From: Roseateles sp. XES5
Lineage (GTDB): Bacteria > Pseudomonadota > Alphaproteobacteria > Rhizobiales > Rhizobiaceae
Reading direction: 5' to 3'
Assembly (NCBI RefSeq): GCF_020535545.1
Contig: NZ_CP084754.1
Location: 434,001 to 498,000, forward strand
DNA length: 64,000 nt
Of this stretch, positions 62,441-64,000 are shown in pieces. The number at the start of each line of letters is the position of its first letter. Within the stretch, counting starts at the first letter, position 1. A program made the translations under genes and the position numbers. The notes beneath the pieces were generated by a model. The model was not told where the DNA came from and did no database searches. It was given only the letters and a program-made list of their open reading frames with translations.

Positions 62441-63556
62441 TTACTTCACGTTGGCGCCGACGACCTTGTCCCAGCCTTCGACGATGGCGCTCTTGTTGGC
62501 GTCGAGCGCCTCGACGGACGGGAAGATCGCCTTTTCATAGGCTTCGGCCGGCGGCAGCTTGTCGAGCAGGTCCTGCGGGAACTTCCCGGCCTTCAGCATG
62601 GCGTTGAAGCGGGCGGGATGGCAGTAACCCTTCAGCCAGCCGGTCTGGCCCTCGTCGGAATAGAGATATTCCATCCAGAGCTTTGCGGCGTTCGGGTGCG
62701 GTGCATAGGCCGAGATCGCCTGCACATAGACGCCAGCGACCACGCCCGTCGTCGGCACGATGACGTCCATCGGCGGGTTGCCGTTCAGCGCATCGCGCCA
62801 GGAGAGCAGGTTGTAGTCCCAGGCGGCGATGATCGGCGTCTGGCCCTGCGCGATGGTGCCGGCCTTGCCGAGGACAGGCACGAAATTGCCGGCCTTGTTC
62901 AGCTCGGCGAAGAGTTCCAGGCCCTTCTTGCCGGAATCCGCGCCCGGCTCTGCGCCGCGCGAAATACCGGCCGACATCAGCGCGAGGATCGCCTGCGCCG
63001 AGGACCGCGGATCGCCGGTGAGCGCGACGGAACCGGAATATTCCGGCTTGGTGAGGTCGGCCCAGTCGGCCGGCGGGGTCTGGATCAGGTCCTTGTTGAT
63101 GCCGAAGGCCATGACGCCGTAGTAGTCGCCGTACCAGTAGCCGTCCGCGTCCTTGATGTTATCGGGGATCTCGTCCCAGGTCGCGACCTTGTAGGGCTGC
63201 AGCAGGCCTTCCTTCGTGGCCGCCGGTGCAAAGGCGAGGCCGAGATCGACGACGTCGGGTGCCTGAGAACCCGTATTGCCCTTGTTGGAACGGATGGCTT
63301 CCAGCTCGTCGGCCGTGCCGGCGTCCGGGTTCAGCTCGTTGACGGTGATGCCGGGATACTTCGCCTTGAAGCCTTCGATGACGGCGCCGTAGTTGCACCA
63401 GTCGTGCGGCAGGGCGATGACCGTCAGCATGCCCTCCTTCGTGGCGGCATCGACAAGATCCTGCGGGGCCTCGGCGCGGGCAAGGCCCGGCAGCGCGGCG
63501 GCGATGGCAAGCGTGGAAACGAAAGCCGAGCGGGCGGCATGGGATAGGCGCGTCAT
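62441..63556 (-). CDS. ABC importer substrate-binding protein (AfuA/PotD-like)
   Basis: 371 residues with signal peptide (MTRLSHAARSAFVSTLAIAA..., cut near ARAEAPQ). The mature part carries SBP class F features: GMLTVIALPHDWCNYGAVIE, DVVDLGLAFAPAATKEGLLQ, IAAWDYNLLSWRDALNG and WMEYLYSDEGQTGWL. It lacks the tyrosine pair typical of ferric-binding proteins, so sugar phosphate, phosphonate or polyamine-type cargo is more likely than iron. ATG 63556 follows AGGAGGACTTC. First gene of a six-gene operon. Confidence 0.88.
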   Translation of the reverse strand: MTRLSHAARSAFVSTLAIAAALPGLARAEAPQDLVDAATKEGMLTVIALPHDWCNYGAVIEGFKAKYPGITVNELNPDAGTADELEAIRSNKGNTGSQAPDVVDLGLAFAPAATKEGLLQPYKVATWDEIPDNIKDADGYWYGDYYGVMAFGINKDLIQTPPADWADLTKPEYSGSVALTGDPRSSAQAILALMSAGISRGAEPGADSGKKGLELFAELNKAGNFVPVLGKAGTIAQGQTPIIAAWDYNLLSWRDALNGNPPMDVIVPTTGVVAGVYVQAISAYAPHPNAAKLWMEYLYSDEGQTGWLKGYCHPARFNAMLKAGKFPQDLLDKLPPAEAYEKAIFPSVEALDANKSAIVEGWDKVVGANVK

Positions 63557-63712
63557 GAAGTCCTCCTGTTTACCGTCTGTGACGGATGGTGAGCATTGGC
63601 TGTCAGTCGGTCTGTGCTTCCGGCCGCAATCGCGGTCCGTGCATTCCGGTTCCCCCGCACTCTGTCTGCGTCCTGAGGGGCTGCATCGGTGCGTTTCGTG
63701 TAGGTGCAGCAT

Positions 63713-63772
63713 GTAACAATTGGACAACAATAAAACGTCCATTATTATGCATTTGACTGTACCAATTTTGGA
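63713..63772. promoter_or_regulatory. Candidate MocR operator / divergent promoter region
   Basis: AT-rich 60 bp in front of the MocR-like gene. It holds a direct repeat (GTAACAATTGGA at 63713-63724 and GTACCAATTTTGGA at 63759-63772) and an inverted pair TGGAC-N11-GTCCA at 63721-63741. MocR-type regulators often bind paired direct repeats between themselves and a divergent target, here the importer operon. Confidence 0.45.
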
Positions 63773-63778
63773 GCCCCC

Positions 63779-64000
63779 TTGGCCAAGCAGCTTGAAGGCC
63801 CGATCCTGCCCTTTCTCCGCCTGGACGCGGGCACGGCGCTGCCGAAATTCCGCCAGGTGCAGGACCAGTTGCGCACCGCGATCCTGCAGGGGCATCTGCG
63901 GGCCGGCACGCGCCTGCCGGCAAGCCGCATCCTTTGCGAGGAGCTGGGCCTGTCGCGCCAGACGCTGGTGCGGGTGCTGGAGAACCTGAAGGCGGAGGGA
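63779..64000 (+). CDS. MocR-type GntR-family regulator (N-terminal fragment, truncated by window)
   Basis: The first 74 codons from a TTG start with GGAG 5-8 bp upstream. The reading is MAKQLEGPILPFLRLDAGTA, then KFRQVQDQLRTAILQGHLRA, then the helix-turn-helix SRILCEELGLSRQTLVRVLE. This is the winged-helix domain of MocR/PdxR-like regulators, which carry a PLP-dependent aminotransferase-like sensor after it; that part lies beyond the window. Divergent from the importer operon, which it probably regulates. Confidence 0.75.
   Translation, partial: MAKQLEGPILPFLRLDAGTALPKFRQVQDQLRTAILQGHLRAGTRLPASRILCEELGLSRQTLVRVLENLKAEG

Noticed and set aside
1..64000. CRISPR arrays, tRNA/rRNA genes, integrase or complete IS elements
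   Set aside because: No regularly spaced direct repeats, no cloverleaf or rRNA-like sequence and no transposase/integrase motifs were seen on either strand.

Overview
The window is high-GC (about 60-65% by eye) alphaproteobacterial DNA. The best fit is a Rhizobiaceae-type genome (Rhizobium, Ensifer, Shinella or relatives). Three things point there: the rha gene order matches the Rhizobium leguminosarum rhamnose locus, several copies of a roughly 103-bp two-palindrome repeat resemble the rhizobial RIME1 elements, and a minus-strand small RNA with CCUCCUCCC loops fits the alpha-r14 / 'cuckoo' anti-Shine-Dalgarno class. I see no rRNA, tRNA, CRISPR array, complete insertion sequence or phage genes. 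Function assignments rest on recognisable motifs and gene context, not on database searches.

Layout. 1-8.3 kb: an APC permease and an iron-containing alcohol dehydrogenase converge on a minus-strand operon encoding an AprAB-like flavoprotein/ferredoxin pair and a NitT/TauT-type ABC importer. 8.6-10 kb: a ureohydrolase, the anti-SD sRNA and a RIME copy. 10-20.8 kb: the complete L-rhamnose regulon (rhaDI divergent from rhaR-S-T-P-Q-U-K). 21-27 kb: two unknown envelope-type proteins, an NTF2-like protein, and a TetR/HlyD/ABC-2 efflux operon. 27-31 kb: a bufferin-type copper RiPP cluster (precursor, DUF692 MNIO enzyme, DUF2063 partner, DoxX) divergent from an ECF sigma/NrsF pair, with the same candidate ECF promoter on both sides of the intergenic region. 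31-34.2 kb: a secreted metallo-beta-lactamase-fold hydrolase and a 3-oxoacid CoA-transferase pair divergent from a PAS-LuxR regulator.

34.3-47.8 kb is an accessory block lying between two RIME copies in the same orientation. It holds orphan small proteins, an XRE-like regulator, a 36-residue peptide gene directly upstream of a SagB-type oxidoreductase (candidate new RiPP-like pair), a complete type I secretion operon (TolC/ABC/HlyD plus a ribbon-helix-helix protein), an L,D-transpeptidase, a degenerate GGDEF protein, a small secreted protein and a binding-protein-like lipoprotein.

47.9-52.8 kb is the conserved prkA-yeaH-spoVR stress operon. 53-57.7 kb is a signalling patch: PepSY protein, GGDEF-EAL, PhcB-like methyltransferase and PAS-GGDEF. 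57.8-63.6 kb is an AfuABC/PotABCD-like importer operon with a TIM-barrel isomerase-like protein and an inositol-monophosphatase-family phosphatase, divergent from a MocR-type regulator cut by the window end.

A striking anomaly is that three otherwise rhizobial genes (CoA-transferase subunit B, prkA and the last ABC ATPase) contain internal segments whose codon choice switches abruptly to almost exclusive CTG leucine. This looks like intragenic recombination with, or assembly chimerism from, a different high-GC organism.
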